Origin: Sulfuritalea sp. | GTDB taxonomy: Bacteria; Pseudomonadota; Gammaproteobacteria; Burkholderiales; Rhodocyclaceae | Direction: 5' to 3' | DNA: 64,000 bases | Assembly: GCA_016712985.1 (NCBI GenBank) | Contig: JADJQA010000019.1 | Span: forward strand, 1 to 64,000 | In this document: piece after piece, positions 17,793-25,445 of the stretch | Layout of the letters: every line of letters starts with the position of its first letter | How positions within the stretch are numbered: position 1 is the first letter of the stretch | The notes under the pieces: generated by a model | Told to the model about the DNA's origin: nothing | What the model saw: the letters and a program-made list of their open reading frames with translations, nothing else | The model's database searches: none | Made by a program: the position numbers and the translations under genes

Positions 17793-18080
17793 ATGTCTAC
17801 TGCTGCCCAAACCCACGAACGCATTGATTTGCGCACATCGCCGGAAGTCAAGGAACTGATTGTCCGGGCGGCCTCTTCTGCAGGGATGTCGGTAAGCGCT
17901 TTCCTGCTCGGCACTGCTCAGGAAAGAGCCAAGCAGATCCTGGCGGAGAAAGAGATGATCACTCTCACTTCCCGTGACTGGAACGCATTTGCGAAAGCGC
18001 TGGACGATGCCGAGAAACCCAGGCCGAAGTTGTCCGCTGCAATGAAACGTCATCGCAATTGGCAGCAAAACCAGCGTTGA
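17793..18080 (+). CDS. DUF1778 ribbon-helix-helix antitoxin (TacA-like)
   Basis: A 95-residue protein starting MSTAAQTHERIDLRTSPEVK. It has the ribbon-helix-helix pattern RIDLRTSPEVKELIVRAASSAGMSVSAFLLGTAQERA (residues 9-45) and a C-terminal toxin-wrapping tail ending in basic residues (MKRHRNWQQNQR). DUF1778 antitoxins bind DNA as part of the complex with a GNAT toxin and repress their own promoter. The longer open frame back to 17745 is rejected because it crosses the promoter. It overlaps the toxin frame by about 20 bases. Confidence 0.85.
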   Translation: MSTAAQTHERIDLRTSPEVKELIVRAASSAGMSVSAFLLGTAQERAKQILAEKEMITLTSRDWNAFAKALDDAEKPRPKLSAAMKRHRNWQQNQR

Positions 18081-18577
18081 CTTCGATTCCCTTGATCAGC
18101 ATTGAAACGCTGGCGTCGATTCATGACCGCCGCACATTTTCATGCGGTGTTGAAGCACTGGATGAATATCTTCGGCGGTTTGCCCGCCAGCATGCCGATG
18201 CCAATGTAAGCCGCACCTATGTTGCCGTGGCGGGGTTAACTGTTCGCGGTTTCTACAGCTTGGCTATGTCGGCTATCCGAAAGGAGAACCTGCCCGCCAA
18301 GCAACTGAACCGATTCCCCAACTTTCCGCTTCCCGTTGCACGCCTTGCTCGCCTGGCCGTTGAAATGCGCCATCAGAGGCAAGGACTGGGCGAGTTGCTG
18401 CTGGCGGATGCCTTGCAGCGCTGCCGGCGGCTCTCCGTCGAGATTGGAATGATCGGTGTCATTGTGGACGCCAAGGATGACCAGGCGCGGCGCTGGTATG
18501 AACGCTATGAATTCGAGCGGCTGCCAGATTCGCCCTTGACATTGTGGCTACCAACAACCGCGATTGCCCGTCTATAG
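18059..18577 (+). CDS. GNAT-family acetyltransferase toxin (TacT-like)
   Basis: An N-acetyltransferase of about 172 residues. The acetyl-CoA pyrophosphate loop lies in VARLARLAVEMRHQRQGLGELLLADALQRC (R/Q-x-x-G-x-G/A type), preceded by the toxin signature FSCGVEALDEYLRRFARQH. DUF1778-paired GNAT toxins acetylate the amino group of charged tRNAs and stop translation. The start is uncertain: TTG 18059 gives the longest frame, and TTG 18077 is another choice. The tail YERYEFERLPDSPLTLWLP is typical. It forms a type II pair with the gene at 17793. Confidence 0.85.
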   Translation: MAAKPALTSIPLISIETLASIHDRRTFSCGVEALDEYLRRFARQHADANVSRTYVAVAGLTVRGFYSLAMSAIRKENLPAKQLNRFPNFPLPVARLARLAVEMRHQRQGLGELLLADALQRCRRLSVEIGMIGVIVDAKDDQARRWYERYEFERLPDSPLTLWLPTTAIARL

Positions 18578-18956
18578 GCAGCGTCTCAAGCTGGCGAGGA
18601 TGGGAGGCCAGTGGAAATCTGTAGGCCGCTTCCTATTTCTCAGGGTGCGCCGCGAATGGCGGCTTTCATTTTGCGCCACCGGCAGGTTTGGGCACTGAAG
18701 AGCCAGCCGACCAAGCCGAGGCTGAACGGCAGGAATCCGAGTGGACCGGTCAGTGGGTATGCAGTTGTCAGCAGACCATTGACAGTCCCTTGCGCCCATT
18801 CGACCGTGCGTGTACGACAGGCAGGTACTTGGCCGAGCGGGGATGGTCACGGATTCAGAGCCAGTCCTGCCACACCCGTCGCCGCAACGGGCGACGAGAA
18901 TATGAACTGCGGGTTTCGGATGGCCGATTTTTGCCGCGCCGGTGCGTCGAGAGACT
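18578..18956. other. Intergenic region with a degenerate minus-strand reading frame
   Basis: Between the toxin gene and moeB/thiF. On the minus strand an open frame ending at TGA 18640 reads WAQGTVNGLLTTAYPL, then GPLGFLPFSLGLVGWLF and a basic end (RWRKMKAAIRGAP). This looks like the tail of a small membrane protein, but it has no start codon before an upstream stop. I treat it as a remnant. Confidence 0.35.
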
Positions 18957-19706
18957 TCAGTCCTTCCGGCAAACCAGGCAACCCGGATCTCGCGGCACGC
19001 GGATCTCGCGCCATTCCATGCCGAGGCCGTCGAGCAGCAGCAGGCGTCCGGCGAGGCTGGCGCCGCAGCCGATCAATAGCTTCAGCGCTTCCGCGGCCTG
19101 CACCGCGCCGATGATGCCGGTGAGCGGCGCGAACACGCCCATGACGGCGCAGCGCACTTCCTCGACATCCTGACCCTCGGGAAACAGGCAGTGGTAGCAG
19201 GGCGCGTCCGGCTGGCGCGAATCGAACACCGCCACCTGCCCGTCGAAACGGATCGCCGCGCCCGACACCAGGGGCTTGCCGAATTTGACGCAGGCGCGAT
19301 TCACCGCATGGCGCGTGGCGAAGTTGTCGCAGCAGTCGAGGACGATGTCGGCTTGCGCGACTTCCTCGTCCAGGCGCCGGCCGGAAAGCCGTTCGGTGAG
19401 CGCGATGACATGGCATTCCGGGTTGATCTCATTCAGCGTGCGTTTGCCGGATTCGCTCTTGGCCATCCCGACAGCATCGGTGCGATGGAGTATCTGGCGT
19501 TGCAGGTTGGTCAGGTCGACCGTGTCGCCGTCCGCCAGCACCAGCGTGCCGATCCCGGCGGAGGCGAGGTACAGCGCGGCGGGGGAACCGAGGCCGCCGG
19601 CGCCGATGACCAGTACGCGCGCCGCGATGATGCGGTCCTGCCCTTCGATGCCGATTTGCGGCAGCAGGATGTGGCGACTGTAGCGCAGCAGTTGCTCGTC
19701 GGTCAC
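18957..19706 (-). CDS. moeB: HesA/MoeB/ThiF family adenylyltransferase
   Basis: A 249-residue E1-like enzyme that adenylates the C-terminal Gly-Gly of a ubiquitin-like sulfur carrier (MoaD or ThiS). The start GTG 19706 gives TDEQLLRYSRHILLPQIG, the standard N-terminus. The nucleotide site is VLVIGAGGLGSPAALYLASAGIG with ADGDTVDLTNLQRQILH. Zinc is held by two CxxC pairs, CYHC (near residue 174) and CLVC close to the end. MoeB and ThiF cannot be separated safely by eye. It overlaps the upstream unknown gene by GTGA and follows ctpA/envC on the same strand, a common betaproteobacterial order. Confidence 0.88.
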   Translation of the reverse strand: MTDEQLLRYSRHILLPQIGIEGQDRIIAARVLVIGAGGLGSPAALYLASAGIGTLVLADGDTVDLTNLQRQILHRTDAVGMAKSESGKRTLNEINPECHVIALTERLSGRRLDEEVAQADIVLDCCDNFATRHAVNRACVKFGKPLVSGAAIRFDGQVAVFDSRQPDAPCYHCLFPEGQDVEEVRCAVMGVFAPLTGIIGAVQAAEALKLLIGCGASLAGRLLLLDGLGMEWREIRVPRDPGCLVCRKD

Positions 19707-20185
19707 CGGTCCTGCCTGAGCTCCGGCGGCGTTTCGTCGTGGTCGCCGTGGGGATGGTGTTCCCAGGCCTTGGAATAGACCTCGTGCGATTTCTTGATCA
19801 GGCGCTCGGGGACGCGCATGTTGCGCATCTGCGTTTCCTCGCAAAAATACACCAGCGTCCGCATCAGTTTGCTGTACAGGCTGTTGTCGAGACGAAAGCC
19901 CTGCCTCACTAGCGCGGCTTCGAGTCCTTCGAGGGAGTAGTTGCTGATTTCATACCAGATCGAAAGACTGCAGGGCACGAGTCCGGCGTCGATGTCCATG
20001 CCTTCGAGCCCGCAAAGCAGTTTGCGCGCTTCCTCGACCTGCTCCGGATAGCGCTGGTCGAAGCGCAGTTCGCGGTGCTTGCGCGTGCCGGGCTGCGGAA
20101 CGAACGCGGCAGCGCGCTTGCGCACCTTGCCGTCGCGCACTTCGTCTCGCAGCTCGCGCGCCTTTTCAGGATTCATTCTCGTCAT
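19703..20185 (-). CDS. Conserved hypothetical protein (160 aa) next to moeB
   Basis: A soluble protein with a basic, helical N-terminus (MTRMNPEKARELRDEVRDGKVRKRAAAF). A middle part reads YPEQVEEARKLLCGLEGMDIDAGLVPCSLSIWYEISNYSLEGLEAALVRQGF, and the C-terminus has CEETQMRNMRVPERLIKKSHEVY. It has no signal peptide or membrane segment. I do not know a function. The strict overlap with moeB (GTGA) points to co-expression and possibly a role near sulfur-carrier chemistry or its regulation, which is inference only. Confidence 0.7.
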   Translation of the reverse strand: MTRMNPEKARELRDEVRDGKVRKRAAAFVPQPGTRKHRELRFDQRYPEQVEEARKLLCGLEGMDIDAGLVPCSLSIWYEISNYSLEGLEAALVRQGFRLDNSLYSKLMRTLVYFCEETQMRNMRVPERLIKKSHEVYSKAWEHHPHGDHDETPPELRQDR

Positions 20186-20360
20186 CGCTTGGTTCCCGCG
20201 GTTAGAGCTTGTGAAGAAATCGTAGCGAGCGGGCCGCAGCGGGGTGCGGCCGGAGCGCAGCTACCGGAATGTACGTTTCTGTACATGAGGATAGCCGGGT
20301 TTGCCAACTGAGCCGCCCAATCCCCGATCCGGCACGCGCAGTAGATTTATTCATAAGCTC

Positions 20361-21773
20361 TCAGCGCTTGATGATCTGCCAGGCCTTCAGCAGATTCGTC
20401 GCCTGGGTGAGCTGGTAATCGTTCTTCGAGGCAAATTCGAGCGGCACGCGTGGCGCTTCGTCGGCTTCGTCCGCCTTGCCTTTCTTGCCGTTTTTGGTCT
20501 GCGGCTTCGGCGCGGCGGGTTCGGCTGCCTTGTCCTTGTCCTTGTCATTGCCGAGGTGACGTTCCAGATCCGCCTCGCGCACGCGCTCACGGGATTCGCC
20601 GCTCGCGGTTTCCTCGACGATGATGTCCGGAGTGATGCCCTTGGCCTGGATCGAGCGGCCCGAGGGTGTGTAGTAGCGCGCGGTGGTGAGCTTGATCGCG
20701 GAGTTGTTGGACAGCGGCAGGACGGTTTGCACCGAGCCTTTGCCGAAGGTCTGGGTACCCATCACCACGGCCCGCTTGTGGTCCTGCAGGGCGCCGGCGA
20801 CGATCTCGGAGGCGGAGGCCGACCCGGCATTGACCAGCACAACGATCGGCGTGGTCCTGGCGAAGGCCGGCAGGTTCCTGATGAAGTCATCCTTGTGACC
20901 GCGCTGATAGTCCTCGGGGCTCGCCGTATAGCGGCGCTTGGCATCTTCGGTGCGGCCGTCGGTCGAGGTGACCAGCGTTTTGGGGGGCAGGAAGGCGGCG
21001 GCAACGCCCACCGCGCCATTGAGCAGGCCGCCGGGGTCGTTGCGCAGGTCAAGCACCAGACCCTTGATCCCGTCGCCCTTGGCGTCCTTGTCCGCCTTCA
21101 GCAGCCTTTCGAGGTGCTTCACCACGTCGGGAGCGGTTTCCTCCTGAAACTGGCTTACCCGCAAGTAGCCGTAGCCGCCTTCGAGCAATTTCGACTTGAC
21201 GCTCTGCACCTTGATCTTCTCGCGTATCAGCGCAACCTCGAAAGGCTTGGGTTCGCCTTTGCGCACGACGGTGAGGCGGATCTCGGTCTTTGGTTTGCCG
21301 CGCATCTTCTTGACTGCGTCGTTCAGCGTCAGGCCCTTGACCGGGGTGTCGTCGAGCTTGATGATCAGGTCGCCCGGCTTCAGCCCGGCCCTTTGCGCCG
21401 GGGTGTCGTCGATTGGCGCCACCACCTTGACGAAGCCGTCTTCCATGCCGACTTCTATGCCGAGGCCGCCGAACTCGCCCTGGGTGCTGACCTGCAAGTC
21501 CTTGAAGGAGTCGGCGTCCAGATACGCCGAGTGCGGGTCGAGATTGGCCAGCATGCCGCTGATCGCATGGGTGATCAGTACCTTGTCCGGCACGGGCTCG
21601 ACATAGCCCTGCTTGATGGCGCTGTAGACGTCGGCGAAGCTGCGCAGCTCCTCGATCGGCAGGACCGACGTGGCCGCATCCTTGTTGGCGCTGGCGGAAA
21701 AATTCAGGCTGACGATGACGCCGGCGATCAGACCCGACACCACCAGACCCGTTTGTTGCAGTTTGCTGCTCAT
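20361..21773 (-). CDS. ctpA: S41 family C-terminal processing peptidase
   Basis: A 470-residue periplasmic serine protease that trims C-termini of cell-envelope proteins. An N-terminal signal anchor (LVVSGLIAGVIVSLNFSASA, residues 10-29) is followed by a PDZ domain around IEVGMEDGFVKVVAPIDDTPAQRAGLKPGDLI. The S41 core has GLVLDLRNDPGGLL, the catalytic Ser in VNAGSASASEIVAGAL and the Lys in VVMGTQTFGKGSVQTVLP. A low-complexity Lys/Ala tail region (DKDKAAEPAAPKPQTKNGKKGKA) precedes the end. It lies 54 bases downstream of envC; the pair is conserved in Beta- and Gammaproteobacteria and acts in septal peptidoglycan remodelling. Confidence 0.95.
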   Translation of the reverse strand: MSSKLQQTGLVVSGLIAGVIVSLNFSASANKDAATSVLPIEELRSFADVYSAIKQGYVEPVPDKVLITHAISGMLANLDPHSAYLDADSFKDLQVSTQGEFGGLGIEVGMEDGFVKVVAPIDDTPAQRAGLKPGDLIIKLDDTPVKGLTLNDAVKKMRGKPKTEIRLTVVRKGEPKPFEVALIREKIKVQSVKSKLLEGGYGYLRVSQFQEETAPDVVKHLERLLKADKDAKGDGIKGLVLDLRNDPGGLLNGAVGVAAAFLPPKTLVTSTDGRTEDAKRRYTASPEDYQRGHKDDFIRNLPAFARTTPIVVLVNAGSASASEIVAGALQDHKRAVVMGTQTFGKGSVQTVLPLSNNSAIKLTTARYYTPSGRSIQAKGITPDIIVEETASGESRERVREADLERHLGNDKDKDKAAEPAAPKPQTKNGKKGKADEADEAPRVPLEFASKNDYQLTQATNLLKAWQIIKR

Positions 21774-21827
21774 AGGAACTCCGAATGGATAGTGGCGGTC
21801 TCGCCGGGATCAGGGCCTCTTAGCCTC

Positions 21828-23078
21828 TTAGCGAGTGCTGGCCCATTTCAGGGGGTCAAAGGGCTGACCCCGATGTCTTAGCTCAAAGTATAAACCCGAG
21901 TCCGGGTTGCCGCCGCTGTTTCCCACCGTGGCGACCGATTCGCCGCCCTTGACGCTGGCACCCAGCTCGGCCAGCAGGGATTCATTGTTGCCATAGACGG
22001 AGAGGAAATCGTCGCCATGATCGACGATCAGCAGGTTGCCGAAGCCGCGCAGCCAGTCCGCGAAGACCACCGTGCCGCCGGCTACCGCCTTGACCTCGGT
22101 GCCCTCGGCGGCGCGGATGAAGACGCCTTTCCAGTTCGCGCCGCCTTCCGCGCGCGGACTGCCGAAGCAGCCGGCGATCGTGCCCTTGACGGGCAGGCGG
22201 AGTTTTCCGCGCAAGGCGGCAAAGGCGCCGCCGACATTTCCGGGATCATGACTTCGTGCCGGCGGGGCCGTCGCTGCCCTGCCCGAGCCTGCTGCTGCGG
22301 CGGCTTTCTTGTTCGCGGCGATGCGGCCGAGTCCTTCGATGAGCTTGGTGAGTCGCTGTTCGTCGCGTCGCAGCGTGCTGATCTCACGGCGCTGTGCTTG
22401 CAGGCGGTCGGCAAGTGCGGCAAGCGTAGTCAGCCGCTGCTGCTTGCGCTCGAGCAGTTGTGCGTGACTTTCCTGTTGCCGGCGTTCAATCTCGGCCAAC
22501 TGCGCCTGCCGCGCGCGCGCGGCGTCCGCCAAATGCTTCTTTTCCGCGGCGACGGCGCGCAATTGCTGGATCAGATCGGCCTTGGCGCGTGAGAGCTGGG
22601 TCAGGAAGTACGTGTCGCGCGCCGACTGGTTGGGATCATGGCCAGACAGCAGGAGCTTCAGCGCGTCCGCATCGCCGCCGACAAACTGGCGGTTGAGGAG
22701 GCGCGCCAACTGACTTTGCTGGGCGCCGGTCTGTCGATCCAGACGCTGGCTCTGGGCATCGAGATCCGACAACTGGGCTTTCAGTTCGTCGCGTTCGGCG
22801 CCGAGTTCGCGCAGCAGCCGGTTGGCGCTGGAAATCGCCGATTCGGTCTCGCGCAACTGATCCGCGGCATAGGCCCTGGATTCCTCGCCAGCGGCCACCT
22901 CGCGGCGCAAGGCCTCGATCCGGCCTTTCAGATCCTGCAGTTGGTCCTTTTTCGAATCGACGCCAGCCGCGAACGCGGTTGACAGCAGCAGCTCAGCCGC
23001 GATGCCGAGGCAGACGGTGAATCGTGAAACGTGAAACCCGTGCGGCCTGCTGCGCCGCTCACGTTTCACTTCGGCCAT
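21828..23078 (-). CDS. envC: Murein hydrolase activator EnvC family protein
   Basis: A 416-residue periplasmic protein. A signal peptide (VSRFTVCLGIAAELLLSTAFAAG) follows a basic start at ATG 23078. Residues 40-265 form long coiled coils (KKDQLQDLKGRIEALRREVAAGEESRAY...). The C-terminal LytM/M23 domain (from RLPVKGTIAGCFGSPRAEGGANWKG) lacks the zinc ligands: the HxH site reads GLYFEL and the first His/Asp pair is also missing. Such degenerate LytM proteins activate cell-wall amidases at the division site instead of cutting peptidoglycan. Its start overlaps the tail of a cytochrome c fragment by 13 bases. Confidence 0.9.
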   Translation of the reverse strand: MAEVKRERRSRPHGFHVSRFTVCLGIAAELLLSTAFAAGVDSKKDQLQDLKGRIEALRREVAAGEESRAYAADQLRETESAISSANRLLRELGAERDELKAQLSDLDAQSQRLDRQTGAQQSQLARLLNRQFVGGDADALKLLLSGHDPNQSARDTYFLTQLSRAKADLIQQLRAVAAEKKHLADAARARQAQLAEIERRQQESHAQLLERKQQRLTTLAALADRLQAQRREISTLRRDEQRLTKLIEGLGRIAANKKAAAAAGSGRAATAPPARSHDPGNVGGAFAALRGKLRLPVKGTIAGCFGSPRAEGGANWKGVFIRAAEGTEVKAVAGGTVVFADWLRGFGNLLIVDHGDDFLSVYGNNESLLAELGASVKGGESVATVGNSGGNPDSGLYFELRHRGQPFDPLKWASTR

Positions 23079-23218
23079 TGCGCCTTGGCTTTCTCCTGAT
23101 TCGCTACCGGCTGCATGGCTGCCTTGATGGCGTCCTGATCGCCGATTCGGGTCGATTCGCCGTGGCAAGCAGAACACTCCTGTACATGGTCAAACCATTT
23201 CCGCAGAGCTAAACCAGT
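23066..23218 (-). pseudogene. C-terminal stump of a c-type cytochrome
   Basis: On the minus strand the frame ending at TGA 23066-23068 reads WFDHVQECSACHGESTRIGD and ends VANQEKAKAQWPK. CSACH is a CxxCH heme c attachment site. The frame meets a stop upstream (near 23222) and has no start codon or signal peptide, so the 5' part of the gene is missing. Its end overlaps the envC start (CAATGGCCGAAGTGA), as in a coupled operon. The arsR promoter now occupies the place of the lost part, so a deletion or insertion probably happened at about 23218. Confidence 0.55.
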
Positions 23219-23245
23219 ATTCTATAATATTCCGAATTTTCCGAT
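23210..23245 (+). promoter_or_regulatory. arsR promoter/operator region
   Basis: TATAAT at 23223-23228 lies in an AT-rich block (TATTCTATAATATTCCGAAT) with partial dyad symmetry (ATTC...GAAT). An ArsR-type dimer could bind over the -10 box. The -35 hexamer is weak, near 23200. Confidence 0.45.
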
Positions 23246-23292
23246 CAGTCGCACCCATAGCGACCTGCATTTCAACCAAGGGCCGCCACGGC

Positions 23293-23619
23293 ATGGATCC
23301 AGCGATCAACGAACTCATAGGCAAACAGGAACACATAGAAACCGCGGCGCGGGCGCTGAAGGCGATCTCGCATCCGTTGCGCCTGAAGATTCTGTGCGTG
23401 GTGGGAGACCAGGAAACCTGCGTGCAGGATATCGTCGAGGCGGTGGGCACTTCGCAAAGCAACATCTCACAGCACTTGGCCATTTTGCGCGACAAGGGCG
23501 TTCTGCAAACCCGCAAGGACGCCAATCGGGTCTTCTATCGCATTGCCGACCAACGCACGCTTCAACTCATCGTCCTGATGCGCGAGGTGTTCTGCGGCGT
23601 TTCGGCACACAGGGAATAG
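23293..23619 (+). CDS. ArsR/SmtB family transcriptional regulator
   Basis: A 108-residue winged-helix repressor: ALKAISHPLRLKILCVVGDQETCVQDIVEAVGTSQSNISQHLAILRDKGVLQTRKDANRVFYRIAD. The recognition helix is QSNISQHLAILRD. Cysteines at 35, 43 and 101 are present. The pair C43/C101, one in helix 2 and one in the last helix, resembles the redox pair of SqrR/BigR-type sensors of reactive sulfur. The downstream gene encodes a rhodanese, which supports control of sulfur-trafficking genes. A metal-sensing role is less likely, because the usual CxC metal site is absent. Confidence 0.85.
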   Translation: MDPAINELIGKQEHIETAARALKAISHPLRLKILCVVGDQETCVQDIVEAVGTSQSNISQHLAILRDKGVLQTRKDANRVFYRIADQRTLQLIVLMREVFCGVSAHRE

Positions 23620-23629
23620 GAAGAAGACA

Positions 23630-24040
23630 ATGGAATTCGTGCAGCAGAACATGATCTGGGTGGCGCTGGCTTTCGTTAGCGGCGGCATGCTGTTGTGGCC
23701 GATGGTCGCCGGCGGCAACGCGCAGAACCTGACTCCGGCCCAGGCGACCCTGCTGATGAACCGGGAAGACGCCCTGATGCTGGATGTGCGCGAAACTGCC
23801 GAGTGGAGTTCGGGCCACATACCCGGCGCGCGCCACATCACGCTGGCCCAGCTTGAGAAGCGGATGTCGGAAATCGAGAAATTCAAGGATCGGCCGATCA
23901 TCATTTGCTGCGCTTCGGGCAATCGTTCATCTTCCGCCTGCGGGCAACTGAAGAAAGGCGGCTTCCAGAAGGTGTTCAGTCTCTCCGGCGGAATCTCGGC
24001 GTGGCTGGAGGCCAATCTTCCGCTCACCACCAAATCATAA
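23630..24040 (+). CDS. Membrane-anchored rhodanese-like sulfurtransferase
   Basis: A 136-residue protein with one N-terminal membrane helix (MIWVALAFVSGGMLLWPMVAGG, residues 8-29) and a single rhodanese domain (LMLDVRETAEWSSGHIPGARHI...). The active-site loop is ICCASGNRSSSAC; the Cys before ASGNRS is the persulfide-carrying residue. It lies 10 bases after the ArsR-type regulator, probably one transcript. Single-domain rhodaneses move sulfane sulfur from persulfides or thiosulfate. The order rhodanese-grxC-secB-gpsA is conserved in many Betaproteobacteria. Confidence 0.88.
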   Translation: MEFVQQNMIWVALAFVSGGMLLWPMVAGGNAQNLTPAQATLLMNREDALMLDVRETAEWSSGHIPGARHITLAQLEKRMSEIEKFKDRPIIICCASGNRSSSACGQLKKGGFQKVFSLSGGISAWLEANLPLTTKS

Positions 24041-24215
24041 ATACGATTAACGTGAAACTGCAGGATGGTTGCCGTTGATATCGAGCGCAGCGAGCCAATC
24101 AGTAGCCTCCCCGCGAGGGGAGGACGGGAGGGGCGGGCCATCAATTTGCCTTTCGCATGTTTCATCAACGGCGGGTGACCCTTACTGCCATGAGCGTTAC
24201 TAAACGGAGCGCCAA

Positions 24216-24473
24216 ATGCCCAAGGTCCTGATGTATTCCACCGCGGTTTGTCCGTTCTGCGTGCGCGCCGAACAACTGCTGAAGCGCAAGGGCGTGACGG
24301 AGATCGAGAAGGTGCGCGTCGACCTCGAGCCCGAGCGGCGCGAAGAGATGATGCAGAAGACCGGCCGGCGCACCGTGCCGCAGGTGTACATCGGCGCGAC
24401 CCATGTCGGCGGTTGCGATGAACTTTACGAACTGGACCGCCAGGGCAAGCTGGATTCGCTGCTGGCCGCGTAG
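24216..24473 (+). CDS. grxC: Glutaredoxin 3
   Basis: An 85-residue dithiol glutaredoxin: MPKVLMYSTAVCPFCVRAEQ carries the CPFC active site at residues 12-15, TVPQVYIG is the cis-Pro loop and HVGGCDELYELD the glutathione-binding end. It reduces disulfides and mixed glutathione disulfides in the cytosol. It lies 33 bases upstream of secB, as in many proteobacteria. The 175 bases upstream contain short GC-rich inverted repeats (CCTCCCCGCGAGGGGAGG near 24106) and a sequence shared with the glyA/nrdR gap. Confidence 0.95.
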   Translation: MPKVLMYSTAVCPFCVRAEQLLKRKGVTEIEKVRVDLEPERREEMMQKTGRRTVPQVYIGATHVGGCDELYELDRQGKLDSLLAA

Positions 24474-24506
24474 AATCCGTCCTTTACCCTCACCATCCAA
24501 TTCATC

Positions 24507-24962
24507 ATGAGCGAAGAACAACCGGTTTTCAGCATCGAAAAGATCTACGTCAAGGATCTCTCCATCGAAGTACCCAATGCACCCCAGGTCTTCCTGCATC
24601 GCGAGACGCCGACCATCGAAGTGCAGATTCAGAGCAAGGCCAACACGATCGGCGACGGAATGTATGAAGTTGCGCTGACGGTCACCGTCAACGCCAAGGA
24701 AGGCGAGACCGCGTTCTTCCTTGTCGAGGTGGTGAAGGCAGGCATCTTCCAGATTCGCCATGTGCCGGAGCAGGACATGGAGCCGATCCTTGCCGTGGCC
24801 TGCCCGAACATTCTCTTCCCCTATGCGCGCGAAACGGTTTCCGACGCCATCACTCGCGCCGGATTTCCGCCCGTGATTCTGGCTCCGGTGAATTTCGAGG
24901 CGCTCTATCAGCAACGCCTGGCCGAGCAACAGCAGGGCGCGAGCCGGATCCAGTTGCAATAG
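24507..24962 (+). CDS. secB: Protein-export chaperone SecB
   Basis: A 151-residue SecB. It has the family start FSIEKIYVKDLSIEVPNAP, the hydrophobic groove strands VEVVKAGIFQIRHVPEQDMEPILAVACPNILFPYARE, and APVNFEALYQQRLAEQQ at the end. It holds precursor proteins unfolded and hands them to SecA. It is intact, in the grxC-secB-gpsA order, with an ordinary ribosome binding context. Confidence 0.97.
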   Translation: MSEEQPVFSIEKIYVKDLSIEVPNAPQVFLHRETPTIEVQIQSKANTIGDGMYEVALTVTVNAKEGETAFFLVEVVKAGIFQIRHVPEQDMEPILAVACPNILFPYARETVSDAITRAGFPPVILAPVNFEALYQQRLAEQQQGASRIQLQ

Positions 24963-24968
24963 TCGGCG

Positions 24969-25418
24969 ATGGGGATGCGGCGGCTTTTCGCCCTGCTGGC
25001 ACCCTTGGCCGCGCTGGTAGCGGCCTCGCCCGCTTTGGCCCTGGACTACCGTTCGGTCATCGAGGCGGCGCCTCTCTATGACGCGCCATCGGCCAAGTCC
25101 ACGCCTTTGTTCGTGGTGCTTGCCGGCACGCCGGTGGAACTCGTGGTCAGCCTCGAAGGCTGGTCCAAGGTGCGCGACAGCAAGGGCGACCTGGCCTGGA
25201 TCGAAAAGAGCCATTTGACGGAAAAGCGCAATGTCATCGTGCGCGCCGAGCGCGCCCAGGTGCGCGCTGCCGCCGACGACAAGGCCGTACTGGTGTTCGA
25301 AGCCGAGCGCGACGTGGTGCTGGAACTTTCCGAGGCCGCGCCCGGCGGTTGGGCCAGGGTCAAACATCGCGACGGGCCAGGCGGGTTTCTCAAGACAACC
25401 CAAGTCTGGGGTTTGTAA
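24969..25418 (+). CDS. Exported SH3-domain protein
   Basis: A 149-residue protein with a signal peptide (MRRLFALLAPLAALVAASPALA). Two bacterial SH3-like repeats follow, at about residues 26-85 (YRSVIEAAPLYDAPSAKSTPLFVVLAGTPVELVVSLEGWSKVRDSKGDLAWIEKSHL) and 86-149. The domain usually binds peptidoglycan or proteins in the periplasm. It is found between secB and gpsA in Betaproteobacteria, but the exact role is not known. The gap to secB is 6 bases. Confidence 0.8.
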   Translation: MGMRRLFALLAPLAALVAASPALALDYRSVIEAAPLYDAPSAKSTPLFVVLAGTPVELVVSLEGWSKVRDSKGDLAWIEKSHLTEKRNVIVRAERAQVRAAADDKAVLVFEAERDVVLELSEAAPGGWARVKHRDGPGGFLKTTQVWGL

Positions 25419-25445
25419 GGCGCACGCCACCATGGAGCGTAGGCG

